A stretch of DNA of 64,000 bases, taken from assembly GCF_001428665.1 (NCBI RefSeq), contig NZ_LMIJ01000030.1, forward strand, positions 192,877 through 256,876. The letters are read 5' to 3'. The stretch's first letter is position 1. Each line of letters opens with the position of its first letter. This document shows positions 48,268 to 56,594 of the stretch, piece after piece. Under the pieces are notes generated by a model. That model was not told the DNA's origin. It did no database searches and worked only from the letters and a program-made list of their open reading frames with translations. The translations under genes and the position numbers were made by a program. The stretch is from Acidovorax sp. Root219 (lineage in GTDB: Bacteria; Pseudomonadota; Gammaproteobacteria; Burkholderiales; Burkholderiaceae_C).

Positions 48268-49026
48268 CTACAACAGAGGCAGCAGGCGCGGCGGCGTGTC
48301 GTAATACTCGGCGATGCGTTCAAGCGCACGGGTATTGAGCAGGCGCAACCGCCCATTCTTGAGCTCGTGCAGGCCGAGCAGCGCGAGCCGGCGCAGGGTC
48401 TTGTTGGTGTGCGCCAGCGACAGGCCCAGTGCATCGGCAATGTGCTGCTGGTTGAGCGGGAAGGCCACCGTGCCTGCGGCATCGACCAGACCCACGCGGT
48501 CAAGCCGACGGTACAGGTGCATGAGCAGCATGGCCACGCGCTCGGTGGCATTGCGCCGGCCGTTGGTCAGAAGGTTGTCGTCCATATGGCTCTCCTCGTG
48601 GGCAGCCAGCCAGGTGACGTCGTAACCCAGGCGCGGGTGCTCGGCGAACACCGCCCACAGGCTGTCGTTCTGGAAAACGCACAGCGCGCAGTCCGTGAGC
48701 GCCTCGACGCCATGCGCCGAAAGGTCGCCGAATTCCTGCTGCAGACCCACCAGATCACCGGGCAGCAGGAAGTTCAGGATCTGGCGGCGACCGTCGCTCA
48801 ACGTCTTGTAGCGAAACCCCCAGCCCGAGTAGAGCGTGAACAGGCGGGCGTTGACCTGGCCTTCATGCACCAGGGCGCCACCGGCCGGAACCGTCAGCGT
48901 GGCCGAACGAAAGCTTTCGATGAAATCCAGCACCTGCGGCTCCACGGGCGTGAAGGCGCCGGTCTTGCGCAGGCGGCATTCATGGCATTTCGGCGGGCAT
49001 GCCGGGGGCGACAGGGTGGCATTCAT
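48268..49026 (-). CDS. Crp/Fnr-family regulator with N-terminal cysteine cluster
   Basis: A 252-residue regulator. The N-terminal cysteines C10, C14 and C17 (PACPPKCHEC) together with C113 or C116 resemble an Fnr iron-sulphur site. A cyclic-nucleotide-binding-like barrel and a C-terminal winged HTH (QQHIADALGLSLAHTNKTLRRL at about 203-224) follow. The recognition helix lacks the classical E-SR of E. coli Fnr, so the DNA target probably differs. It is divergent from the BLUF gene. Oxygen or redox sensing is inferred. Confidence 0.82.
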   Translation of the reverse strand: MNATLSPPACPPKCHECRLRKTGAFTPVEPQVLDFIESFRSATLTVPAGGALVHEGQVNARLFTLYSGWGFRYKTLSDGRRQILNFLLPGDLVGLQQEFGDLSAHGVEALTDCALCVFQNDSLWAVFAEHPRLGYDVTWLAAHEESHMDDNLLTNGRRNATERVAMLLMHLYRRLDRVGLVDAAGTVAFPLNQQHIADALGLSLAHTNKTLRRLALLGLHELKNGRLRLLNTRALERIAEYYDTPPRLLPLL

Positions 49027-49196
49027 CGTGGCGCCATTTTAGGTAGCCGGCCGCCACCTGGCGCGCCGGCCGGTATGCATTTTTTGAGGATGTTGGGCCC
49101 GCACCATGGTCCCTGCAGCCCTTGCAGGGTGCGGGGTTTTGCTATGTCTTTTGACATTGCGCGTCTGTCAGCGCCGCCCTACATTGCGCCGCACCT

Positions 49197-49595
49197 ATGA
49201 CACCAGCCCACAGCCTGTACGAAGCCCTGTACGTGAGTACCCTGGCACCCGATCAACCCCTGAGCGTGGTCGCCGAGATTGCCGGCCATGCCCGCGCTAA
49301 GAATGCCCGCCTGGGCATCACCGGCCTGCTGGTCTTCGACGGCATGCGTTTTTGCCAGCAACTGGAAGGCACACAGAAGGAAGTGCTCAAGCTCACCGAG
49401 CGCATCCGCAACGATCCGCGCCACACCGGGGTGGAGGTCCTGCACCATGGGCTGCTGGCCGAGCGAAGGTTTCACCAGTTCAGCCTGGCCTTCACCTCGG
49501 TGGACGATACCGAGGCGCTGGCGCGGCTGGAACGAATGGATGGCGAAGCGGCCCTTGCCGCCTTCGAAGCCCTGCGCAGCGAACTGGAGCTGTAG
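49197..49595 (+). CDS. Short BLUF-domain blue-light sensor
   Basis: A stand-alone BLUF protein of 132 residues that should bind FAD and sense blue light. Key residues are Y12 (LYVS), N36 (NARLGITGLLVFDG) and Q54 (Q-x-LEG). The usual Trp/Met pair in the fifth strand (pattern F-x-x-W-x-M-x-F) is replaced by Phe and Leu (FHQFSLAF, 92-99), a non-standard photosite. No output domain is attached; partners would act by contact. It is divergent from the Fnr-like gene. Confidence 0.85.
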   Translation: MTPAHSLYEALYVSTLAPDQPLSVVAEIAGHARAKNARLGITGLLVFDGMRFCQQLEGTQKEVLKLTERIRNDPRHTGVEVLHHGLLAERRFHQFSLAFTSVDDTEALARLERMDGEAALAAFEALRSELEL

Positions 49596-49624
49596 CCAAC
49601 CCGGCCGCTTCTTCTGGCCAGCGG

Positions 49625-50899
49625 TCAGCTGCGCAGCGGGCTGCCCGCGATGCCGTGAAGCCAGTGCAGTTGCCGGGGCAGGCACACCTTGCGCAGATCA
49701 AAGTTACCCTGAGCGAACAACCGGGCATTCCCGCCCAGACGCGCTCGCGCGCCCGCGTCGTCCAATAGCGCGCACACCTCCTGGGCCAATTGCCCAGGGT
49801 CAAAGAAATCGACGAGCCGCCCGGTCTCGTCGTGCACCACCGCCTCCCGGACCGGGGCGGTATCACTGGCAACGATGGCACAGCCCACACTCATCGCCTC
49901 CAGCAGACTCCAGCTGAGCACGTAGGGGTAGGTGAGGTAGACATGCACGCTGCTGATCTGGAGCACCGACACGAAATCCGCATGGGACAGGCGCCCCAGG
50001 AAATGGACGCGCGCCATGCCCTGCGGCCCCAGGGCGTCGCGGACCTCGTCCAGGAAAATCTGCTTCCAGCTGCGCGCCCCGAACCGGGCAGGATCGGGCC
50101 TGGGACCGTAGCTGACGCCATCACCGCCGACGACAAGAACACGCGCGTGCGGCCGGCGCTGCAGGATCTCCGGCAGGGCCCGCATGAACCGGTGGTAGCC
50201 GCGCAATGGCTCCAGATCGCGGCTGACGAATGTGATGACCTCATCGGTCTTTCGGATGGTCACCTTTTCAGAGGGCGTGGAGAACGCCAGGGCGACCGCC
50301 GGATTCGGCACCAGCAGGTCCGTGTCGATGCCATCGTGAATGACGGCAATGCGATCTCTCATGGGCGAGGGAAACCCGTCCGCTTGCCACCGGGTCGGCG
50401 AGATACCGGCGTCCGCCAGATCAAAATGCAGCAGGTTGTTGAAATTCTTTGCGCGCATGCGGGCACGGGGAAACGGCCCATCGGGAAACTCCGGGTCAAA
50501 CCCGACATCTGCGCCATGCGCCTGGTAGAAAAATTCGCAATAGATCGCCAACCTGGCATCGGGCCAGACCTCCTTGACGAACAGGCTCTCGCCCCAACCC
50601 GGATGGGCGATGACCACATCGGGGTGGAACCCCTGGCGCTGCAATTCCAGGCAGGCCCGGAAAGCGGCCTCGCCACGCACGAGTTTCGTTTCCGTGTCGA
50701 CCAGCCAAGGATGGATGCCGGGTGTCGACTGGCGTGAAGGCATGTAGGGAACCATCCTCACCCCATTCCACGACGCCTGCCCTCCCGTGGCAGCCGGCGT
50801 CATGGTCAAGGCCAGCACCTCGTGCCCCTGCGATGCCAGGGCAGGTGCCAGGTGCTGGAACTGTCCGGGAAAATTCTGGTGAATGAAGAGGATTTTCAT
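49625..50899 (-). CDS. Family-4-type (GT-B) glycosyltransferase
   Basis: A 424-residue glycosyltransferase. The N-terminal domain opens MKILFIHQNFPGQFQHLAPAL with HPGWGESLFVKEVWP near 97. The C-terminal domain carries an EX7E-like donor site at LLEAMSVGCAIVASDTAPVREAV. Sugar donor and acceptor are unknown, and no other polysaccharide genes are nearby, so it stands alone. It is convergent with the BLUF gene. Confidence 0.82.
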   Translation of the reverse strand: MKILFIHQNFPGQFQHLAPALASQGHEVLALTMTPAATGGQASWNGVRMVPYMPSRQSTPGIHPWLVDTETKLVRGEAAFRACLELQRQGFHPDVVIAHPGWGESLFVKEVWPDARLAIYCEFFYQAHGADVGFDPEFPDGPFPRARMRAKNFNNLLHFDLADAGISPTRWQADGFPSPMRDRIAVIHDGIDTDLLVPNPAVALAFSTPSEKVTIRKTDEVITFVSRDLEPLRGYHRFMRALPEILQRRPHARVLVVGGDGVSYGPRPDPARFGARSWKQIFLDEVRDALGPQGMARVHFLGRLSHADFVSVLQISSVHVYLTYPYVLSWSLLEAMSVGCAIVASDTAPVREAVVHDETGRLVDFFDPGQLAQEVCALLDDAGARARLGGNARLFAQGNFDLRKVCLPRQLHWLHGIAGSPLRS

Positions 50900-50976
50900 C
50901 AGGGGGAGTGGGCGAGTGCCAAGTGCTTCATCTCAACTGCATACGGCAGCTTTTCATTCAGGCAATGTAGATCAGA

Positions 50977-51014
50977 AATAAAAAGCCCCCGCACTTCTCG
51001 CGAAGAGCGGGGGC
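50977..51014 (-). terminator. Rho-independent terminator
   Basis: The stem GCCCCCGC (50985-50992) / GCGGGGGC (51007-51014) can be extended inward by CTTC/GAAG pairs. On the minus strand it is followed by a U-rich run (complement of 50977-50984). It lies between the DUF2917 gene at 51138 and the glycosyltransferase start, and ends minus-strand transcripts from the DUF2917 gene. Confidence 0.7.
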
Positions 51015-51137
51015 CCAGGAACCCGGCAGGTTGCGCCAACAAAAAAAGAGCCGCAGCGCCTGTGAACCAGGCAGCAGCAGCTCTCAGCTCTCTCTTCTAC
51101 GTCGCACCACCACCTGCGTGGTGGTCACCAACACCCA

Positions 51138-51527
51138 TCAGGCGCAGCAGGGGGCTCCATCCGAAGAGGGCAGGCTGGCCACGCCCAGTGCACGGCGCCA
51201 CCAGGCAGGTGCGGAGCGAGGGGCCAGGCCGGTCCAGCGGTACTGCAGGCGCTGGCGGCCCAGCGTCTCCACCACTGCGTGCTGGCCGGCGGCCACCCAC
51301 AGCGTCTGGCCGGCCTGCAGGAAGACGTCTCCAGCCGCCTCGCGGCTGGCACCGTGCGGGCCGTCGTCCAACGTCACCCAGGCCTGGCCTTCGGTAATGC
51401 GCAGGGCCCGGGGTGTGCGGGGCGTGAAGCTGATGGCTGCGCCAGCCTTGAGCGTGCAGACGTCCTTGGCCGCAACGCGGCCCGAGGCGCTGGAAGCTTG
51501 CAATTGCAGAACATTCGATGCGGTCAT
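51138..51527 (-). CDS. DUF2917 domain protein
   Basis: Small protein of 129 residues with the DUF2917 pattern: LKAGAAISFTPRTPRALRITEGQAWVTLDDG (about 26-56) and then DVFLQAGQTLWVAAGQHAVVE. The fold is probably cupin-like. Its function is unknown. It is preceded by AGGAGAAAACC and has a terminator after it, so it is monocistronic. A second DUF2917 protein follows upstream in the same direction, suggesting ancient duplication. Confidence 0.75.
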   Translation of the reverse strand: MTASNVLQLQASSASGRVAAKDVCTLKAGAAISFTPRTPRALRITEGQAWVTLDDGPHGASREAAGDVFLQAGQTLWVAAGQHAVVETLGRQRLQYRWTGLAPRSAPAWWRRALGVASLPSSDGAPCCA

Positions 51528-51666
51528 GGTTTTCTCCTGGTAAACCCTATAGGCCTCTATGGTGCACCTGTGCTTGCGGTGCGTCCAATGAATTGCAAGG
51601 CCCTGATTGATTCAACTTCGGCATCAATCGACAAAACGGCCGGATACCGGTGACGGCCTGTCCTCC

Positions 51667-52200
51667 TCAGGCGGGCATGCGCGCACGCTGGGTCGCTAAC
51701 CGATGCAGAGCAAACCGCACCAGGCCGGCAACCAGCCGGCCGCTGGCACCCAGGGTGGCGGCCACCGCCGACCCCACGGCCCGCCCGCCCTGGCCAAGCG
51801 CGCAGACCAGGTCACGCAGCGGTTGCGCCACGCCAAGCTCCCAGTCCAGCGCCGGATCAGCAGCCGGGCGGGTGGCTGGCACGCTGTCCCAGCAGAAGGC
51901 CACGGCACCGGGGGCGCCCCCCCGCAGGTACCAGGACTCCATCACCACCTGCTGGCCAGGCTCGATGACCAGGGACTGGCCCCGGACCAGAACCATGTCC
52001 TGCGCGCCCTGATCCGTGTGGCCGGGCCTTGCGCCGACCGCAAGCCACACCCGGCCCTGCGAAATTTCAAGCACACTGCGCTCACGCGGGTTCAATGTGA
52101 TGGCGCGGCCCGCGTCCAGCTTCCAGCTTCCGGCCAACACGCGGCCGGCCGCGGGGGCGATGGCGGATTGTTGCGATTCCAGAACGGTGCGGGACGACAT
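51667..52200 (-). CDS. DUF2917 domain protein, longer paralogue
   Basis: Protein of 177 residues. The DUF2917 core (LDAGRAITLNPRERSVLEISQGRVWLAVG, then DMVLVRGQSLVIEPGQQVVMESWY) is followed by a basic C-terminal extension with an amphipathic segment. The start is at MSSRTVLESQ, supported by AAGGAG. It is divergent from a LysR gene 128 bp away. These genes are commonly found beside LysR regulators in this bacterial group (recollection). Confidence 0.75.
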   Translation of the reverse strand: MSSRTVLESQQSAIAPAAGRVLAGSWKLDAGRAITLNPRERSVLEISQGRVWLAVGARPGHTDQGAQDMVLVRGQSLVIEPGQQVVMESWYLRGGAPGAVAFCWDSVPATRPAADPALDWELGVAQPLRDLVCALGQGGRAVGSAVAATLGASGRLVAGLVRFALHRLATQRARMPA

Positions 52201-52328
52201 GGTGGGCTCCTTGGTGCTTGAAAAAACGTTGTAGAGCCTGGATGATCCGCCTGTAGCGGTCTTCGGTCCAATGAAAACGCGGTACGCTATTGATGCCACC
52301 AACGCATGAATGAACATTCACACCCCGC

Positions 52329-53324
52329 ATGCAGAACGCCGAGAACACCCCCGCCCTTTCGCGCACCCGCCCAGTGGCTGTCGGCCACTGGCGGGCTTTT
52401 CTGGCCGTGGCCCGGCACCTGAACTTCCGCGCCGCAGCCGATGAACTCGCCCTGACCCAATCGGCCGTGAGCCGCCAGATCCAGTCACTGGAGGACGAAG
52501 TGGGCGTGCCCCTGTTCCTGCGCCACACGCGCGCGGTGGAGCTGACCAGCGCCGGCGCCCAGTTGCAGCGTGCGGTGGCGCCTGCGCTTGAGCGCATGGA
52601 TGCCTCGGTGCGCCTGGTGCGCCAGACGGCCGGGCGCAAGAGCGTGGCCATCAGCACCTGGGCCAGCTTCGCATCGATGTGGCTGATTCCGCGCATGGAA
52701 GAGTTCCAGCGCGACAACCCGGGCATCGACATCCGCATCGACGCCACCGATGTGCCCGTGGATCTGGAAACCTCCGACGTGGACCTGGCGCTGCGCTACA
52801 GCCTGCCCGGAACGCTGCCGCCCGGCGCGGTGCGCCTGTGCGGCGAGCAACTGGCCATCGTGGCCAGCCCCTGGCTCATCAAAAGCAACCCGCCGGTGCG
52901 TACACCCGCCGACGTGGCCCGCTTCACCCTGATCGAGGCGGGGGACGCGCACCGCAGCCAGCACCTCGAATGGCTCAGCTGGCAGCGCTGGTTCGAGAAC
53001 CAGGGCCACCCCAAGCTGCAGCCCCAGCGCTGGCTGTACTTCAACTACGCCCACCAGATCGTGCAGGCGGCCCTGAGCGGTCAGGGCCTGGCGCTGGCGC
53101 GCATGCCGCTGATTGCCGATGCCCTGGCTGCGGGCGACCTGGTGGAACTGCTGCCCAACCACCGGCTGGACTCACCCCTGGCCTACTGGCTGCTGGTCGG
53201 GCCGCGCAGCGCGCAGCGCCCGGAGATCAAGGCCTTTTGCGCCTGGCTGGAGATACAGGCGCAGGCCACCCGCGAGGCCGTGGGCGAAGTTCCCGACCCG
53301 GACACGCAGGACGACCTGGACTGA
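52329..53324 (+). CDS. LysR-family regulator, GcvA-like
   Basis: A 331-residue LysR protein with HTH FRAAADELALTQSAVSRQIQ at about 36-55 and the GcvA-like RHTRAVELTSAGAQL wing. The effector domain starts near 105 (KSVAISTWASFASMWLIPRM). The C-terminal tail is acidic (DPDTQDDLD). It is divergent from the DUF2917 genes, which are probably its targets. Ligand unknown. Confidence 0.82.
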   Translation: MQNAENTPALSRTRPVAVGHWRAFLAVARHLNFRAAADELALTQSAVSRQIQSLEDEVGVPLFLRHTRAVELTSAGAQLQRAVAPALERMDASVRLVRQTAGRKSVAISTWASFASMWLIPRMEEFQRDNPGIDIRIDATDVPVDLETSDVDLALRYSLPGTLPPGAVRLCGEQLAIVASPWLIKSNPPVRTPADVARFTLIEAGDAHRSQHLEWLSWQRWFENQGHPKLQPQRWLYFNYAHQIVQAALSGQGLALARMPLIADALAAGDLVELLPNHRLDSPLAYWLLVGPRSAQRPEIKAFCAWLEIQAQATREAVGEVPDPDTQDDLD

Positions 53325-53351
53325 TCCAGTTTCCGGCAGGCCCTGCCCCGC

Positions 53352-53379
53352 TGGCAACCATCACCAGGCAGGGTTGCCA
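53352..53379. terminator. Possible terminator hairpin between convergent genes
   Basis: TGGCAACC (53352-53359) and GGTTGCCA (53372-53379) form a perfect 8-bp stem with a 12-nt loop between the stops of the LysR gene and the convergent operon. There is no clear T-run on either side, so termination is uncertain. Confidence 0.3.
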
Positions 53380-53401
53380 ACAGGGCAAGGCACACCGGAA
53401 A

Positions 53402-54541
53402 TCAGGCCAGTGCGCTGAAGTCCACGTTGGTGAAGCCGGGGATGGCCACCTCGCCGGGCCGGTTGCCATTGCGCTGCAGCGCCTCGATCACATAGTCGGC
53501 CACGCAGTTCACCAGCAGTTGCTGCGGGTCTTCCATGATGCGGCGCAGGCGCGCCACGCAGGCGGCCTGGTCATCGAGGCCATGGATGGGCGGCATGTCC
53601 TGCGCCGTGGCTGGCGAGAACACATAGGCGGGGTGGTTGGCGAACATCTGGCGAGACACTTCCACGCTGGTGCGGGTGTGCATCCAGAGCTTGCGGTAGC
53701 TCACCTCCAGGCTGGCCAGCGCAGCCGTGTCGTTGAACTGGTCCACCGAGAACCCTGGCGCGTGCGGCGCCACGTAGAGGCGGTCGGCCGGCATCTGGCC
53801 GTCGCTCACCCGCCAGACCAGGTTGCACATGCTGTTGGACGACCAGGTCACCCCGGCCGTGGGCCGGCCCGACTGGCCGCTGACCAGCACCATCACCCGC
53901 GCCCAATCGATGCCGCTGCCGCGCAGCCAGGCGCCGATGCGGTAGGCGATGTCGACATAGGCCAGCCCGAAGGTGGCGAACATGATGGCGTTCATCGACA
54001 CGGGCGACACCGCAGCCGGCGGGTCGAGGTACTGCACCACGAGCGCATCAAAGTCCATCAGCGAGGCATCGGCCAGCGCGCGCTGGATGTAGGCCTCGGT
54101 GGTGGAAAGCGTGTAATGCACCATGGCCACGATCTTCGCCTCCTGGCCCGCGAAGGCGTCCAGGTTCACATGCTGGCGCCACATGCCCTCGGTGTTGGCC
54201 GCCCGCACCCGGGCGATGTGCGGCAGCAGGCCTTGCAGCTGTGTGCGCCATGCCAGATCATCGGGCGCCAGCTCGCGGCGGCGCGCCACGTAGGCCAAGG
54301 CCAGCGGCAGGTGGGAGACCGCCGTGAGTTCGATGAAGCCGCGCGTGGACTTGCGAAAGCTCTCCAGGCTCGGCGCAGCGCCGCGCCCCGGAAACAGGGC
54401 GATGTCCGACGCGGCGGAGACGAGAAGCGGGCTGTCGGCGCGCTGCTCAAGCATCATCGCGGTGAGTTGTGGGCCAATGGCATCGGGCCCACCGGTGAAG
54501 GCATGGAACAGGCCCGCAAAGTCGGATTGGGGTTGGTACAT
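53402..54541 (-). CDS. Unrecognised protein, last gene of the porin-aldolase operon
   Basis: A soluble protein of 379 residues with no signal peptide or clear membrane segment, and I do not recognise its family. It is rich in helices. Visible features include MMLEQRADSPLLVSAASDIALFPG-like text near 29-52, a conserved-looking HVNLDAFAGQEAKIVAMVHYT around 133-153 and CVADYVIEALQRNG near the end. It starts 39 bp after the EPTP-repeat gene and is the sixth gene of the operon. An enzymatic role on the pathway substrate is possible but not shown. Confidence 0.7.
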   Translation of the reverse strand: MYQPQSDFAGLFHAFTGGPDAIGPQLTAMMLEQRADSPLLVSAASDIALFPGRGAAPSLESFRKSTRGFIELTAVSHLPLALAYVARRRELAPDDLAWRTQLQGLLPHIARVRAANTEGMWRQHVNLDAFAGQEAKIVAMVHYTLSTTEAYIQRALADASLMDFDALVVQYLDPPAAVSPVSMNAIMFATFGLAYVDIAYRIGAWLRGSGIDWARVMVLVSGQSGRPTAGVTWSSNSMCNLVWRVSDGQMPADRLYVAPHAPGFSVDQFNDTAALASLEVSYRKLWMHTRTSVEVSRQMFANHPAYVFSPATAQDMPPIHGLDDQAACVARLRRIMEDPQQLLVNCVADYVIEALQRNGNRPGEVAIPGFTNVDFSALA

Positions 54542-54580
54542 GGTGGCTTGTCGTGGTGGTACGGACTGGTGAACCTGCTG

Positions 54581-55696
54581 TCACGTATGCAGAATTTGGT
54601 AGATGCGGCTGTCGGTGCGAAAGTGCAGCGAGCCGCTCAGGCTGTTGGCCACGGCCAGGTACGGAACACCGCCCACCGTGAAGGCCGCCGCATCGGTTCC
54701 GCCCGAGGTATCGAACGAATGCACGGGCGCCAGCCCATCGCCCTGCCAGCGGTAGATGACCGACTGCAACTCGGGGATCGGGGCCTCGCGGCTACCGTGG
54801 ATGAAGTTGACCTGCACCAGGTGGCCGCCATCGGCACCGGCCCGGGCGGGCAACCACGCGAACTCGCGCCCGCCCGGCCCGCTCAGGTGCTGGTAGGCCG
54901 CAAACTGCGCGCCGTTCCAGCGCAGCAGCCAGGTTTCGCCCAGCAGGTTGGCAAACACCAGCCAGTCGGCACCCGACGCATGGAAGTGGCAGAAGGCCCG
55001 GCCACTGGTGCCTTCGAGCACCTGCAGCGTCTCGAACGCCGTGCCGCTCCAGGCCAGCAGGCGCGAGGGCGCGATGTGGTCGGCATACGCCAGCAGCGTG
55101 CGGCCCTGCACCTCGAACGCCAGCCAGTTGTAGCGCCAGGCCGATTCCACGGTCTGGAACGGTACGAAGCGCTCGCCATCCCATTCGAAGAGGATGGACT
55201 GCGCCGCCCCGTCCACGGGCGCTCCATGCCCGGCTGCCCCTTGCGCCAGCGCCAGGAAATGCCGCCCCTGCACGCCAAAGAAGTGCCACTGCTTGGCCGC
55301 CGTGCCCACGATCTGCTGGAAGGGCTCGAAACGGCCGTTCACGAATTCGTAGATCACCGAAGGCGGCGACATGTCGTAGGGCCCATGGCCGCTGCGCAGA
55401 CTGGCCGTGGCCAGGAAGTGGCGACCGTCCAGCGTGAAGAATTCGGCGTCCTCGCCGCCTGGCACGGGCAGGCGCTGGAACTCGGTGAAGCCCGTGGCCT
55501 CCCAGCGGTAGACCCACAGATCAACGTCGCTGTCGCCCGCGCCCATTCCGGGGGCGGTGCCAGGTATGTCCTCGGACAGCTGGGCAACCGCCAGGTACTG
55601 CACGCCATGGATGGTGAAGGGCTCGACGGCGCGCGCGGCGCTGGTGGGCAGGCGCTGGATTTCGCGCAGGGCGATGGCGGAGGACGGGTTCATCAT
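54581..55696 (-). CDS. EPTP/EAR-repeat beta-propeller protein
   Basis: A protein of 371 residues made of about seven ~45-residue repeats with the EPTP (EAR) pattern, for example FQRLPVPGGEDAEFFTLDG then HFLATAS, and VYRW/LFEW/IYRW at the repeat ends. Such repeats form a seven-blade propeller and are best known from LGI/epitempin proteins; bacterial ones have no settled function. It has no signal peptide, so it appears cytoplasmic. The start is at MMNPSSAI, overlapping the lactonase-like gene (ATGA). Binding or scaffolding of pathway enzymes is a guess. Confidence 0.75.
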   Translation of the reverse strand: MMNPSSAIALREIQRLPTSAARAVEPFTIHGVQYLAVAQLSEDIPGTAPGMGAGDSDVDLWVYRWEATGFTEFQRLPVPGGEDAEFFTLDGRHFLATASLRSGHGPYDMSPPSVIYEFVNGRFEPFQQIVGTAAKQWHFFGVQGRHFLALAQGAAGHGAPVDGAAQSILFEWDGERFVPFQTVESAWRYNWLAFEVQGRTLLAYADHIAPSRLLAWSGTAFETLQVLEGTSGRAFCHFHASGADWLVFANLLGETWLLRWNGAQFAAYQHLSGPGGREFAWLPARAGADGGHLVQVNFIHGSREAPIPELQSVIYRWQGDGLAPVHSFDTSGGTDAAAFTVGGVPYLAVANSLSGSLHFRTDSRIYQILHT

Positions 55697-56577
55697 GGCT
55701 GGAAATCGTAAAGGCGGGCAGGGTTGTCGCTCAGGAGGCGGTTGCGGCGTGCTTCGTCGGGCACCCACTCGCCCAGCAGATTGAGCAGGGCGCCGGTGTC
55801 CATCTGCCCGTTGGGAATATGCGGCCAGTCGCTGCCCCAGATGGTGCGCTCGGGAAGCGCATCCACGATGGCCTGGGCATAGGGCAAGAGGCGCGCGTAA
55901 TTGCCATCCTTGGCGATGCGGTAGGGGCCGGAGAGCTTCATCCAGCCGCTGCCGCCGGCCACGGCGGCGATCAGGCGGTCGAAGTCGGTGCGCGTGAGGC
56001 CATCGCTCTCCAGCATGTAGCCCATGTGGTCGATGACGAAGTCAGAGGCGATGTCCGGCATCGCCGGGATCAGGTCGCGCACCACGGTGCCCGGTGTATA
56101 GAACTGCAGGTGCCAGCCAAAAGGACGCACGCGCTCGGCGCTGCGCTGGATGTAGTCCACGATCTGTGCGATGGGCCACTGCGCGCGCAGGAACAGATCA
56201 AGCCGCAGGGCACGCACGCCGCGCTGGTGCATGGCCTGCAGGGTCTCGTCGTCCACCGAGTCTTCGACCATGGCCACGCCGCGCGCGCGACCGCCCAGCT
56301 CATCGAGGGCGTCGAGCATGCAGGAGTTGTCCGTGCCGTAGAAGCTGGGCTGCACGATGGCAAAACGGGCAAGGCCCAGGCCGCGCGTCATGCGCTCGAG
56401 CATGGGGGCCGGGCCCTCGGGCAGGGTGTAGTGGGGCTGCGCCACATGCGGGTAGCGGTCCACCGGGCCGAAGACGTGCACATGGCTGTCGCAGGCGCCG
56501 GCCGGCATGGCAAAGGCGGGGCGCGACAAGGTGTCCGCATCGCGGGTGGGGGTGGGAACGAGGATCTCGGAAGCCAT
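55693..56577 (-). CDS. Amidohydrolase-2 family enzyme (2-pyrone-4,6-dicarboxylate lactonase-like)
   Basis: TIM-barrel hydrolase of 294 residues with D30, H32 and H34 (DSHVHVFGP), DHMGYM near 180 and the late WGSDWPH, as in the PDC lactonase/decarboxylase group. These enzymes open lactones of aromatic acid breakdown or related carboxylates. It follows the HpcH/HpaI aldolase gene by 17 bp and overlaps the EPTP gene. The substrate is not known; a lactone of a polycarboxylate is plausible. Confidence 0.82.
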   Translation of the reverse strand: MASEILVPTPTRDADTLSRPAFAMPAGACDSHVHVFGPVDRYPHVAQPHYTLPEGPAPMLERMTRGLGLARFAIVQPSFYGTDNSCMLDALDELGGRARGVAMVEDSVDDETLQAMHQRGVRALRLDLFLRAQWPIAQIVDYIQRSAERVRPFGWHLQFYTPGTVVRDLIPAMPDIASDFVIDHMGYMLESDGLTRTDFDRLIAAVAGGSGWMKLSGPYRIAKDGNYARLLPYAQAIVDALPERTIWGSDWPHIPNGQMDTGALLNLLGEWVPDEARRNRLLSDNPARLYDFQP

Positions 56578-56594
56578 GAATCGGAACCATTCAG

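Noticed and set aside
44636-48304. Open frame of 1222 codons on the plus strand.
   Set aside because: It is antisense to cobG, the histidine kinase and glmU, all well supported on the minus strand. Its translation is low-complexity and has no motif.
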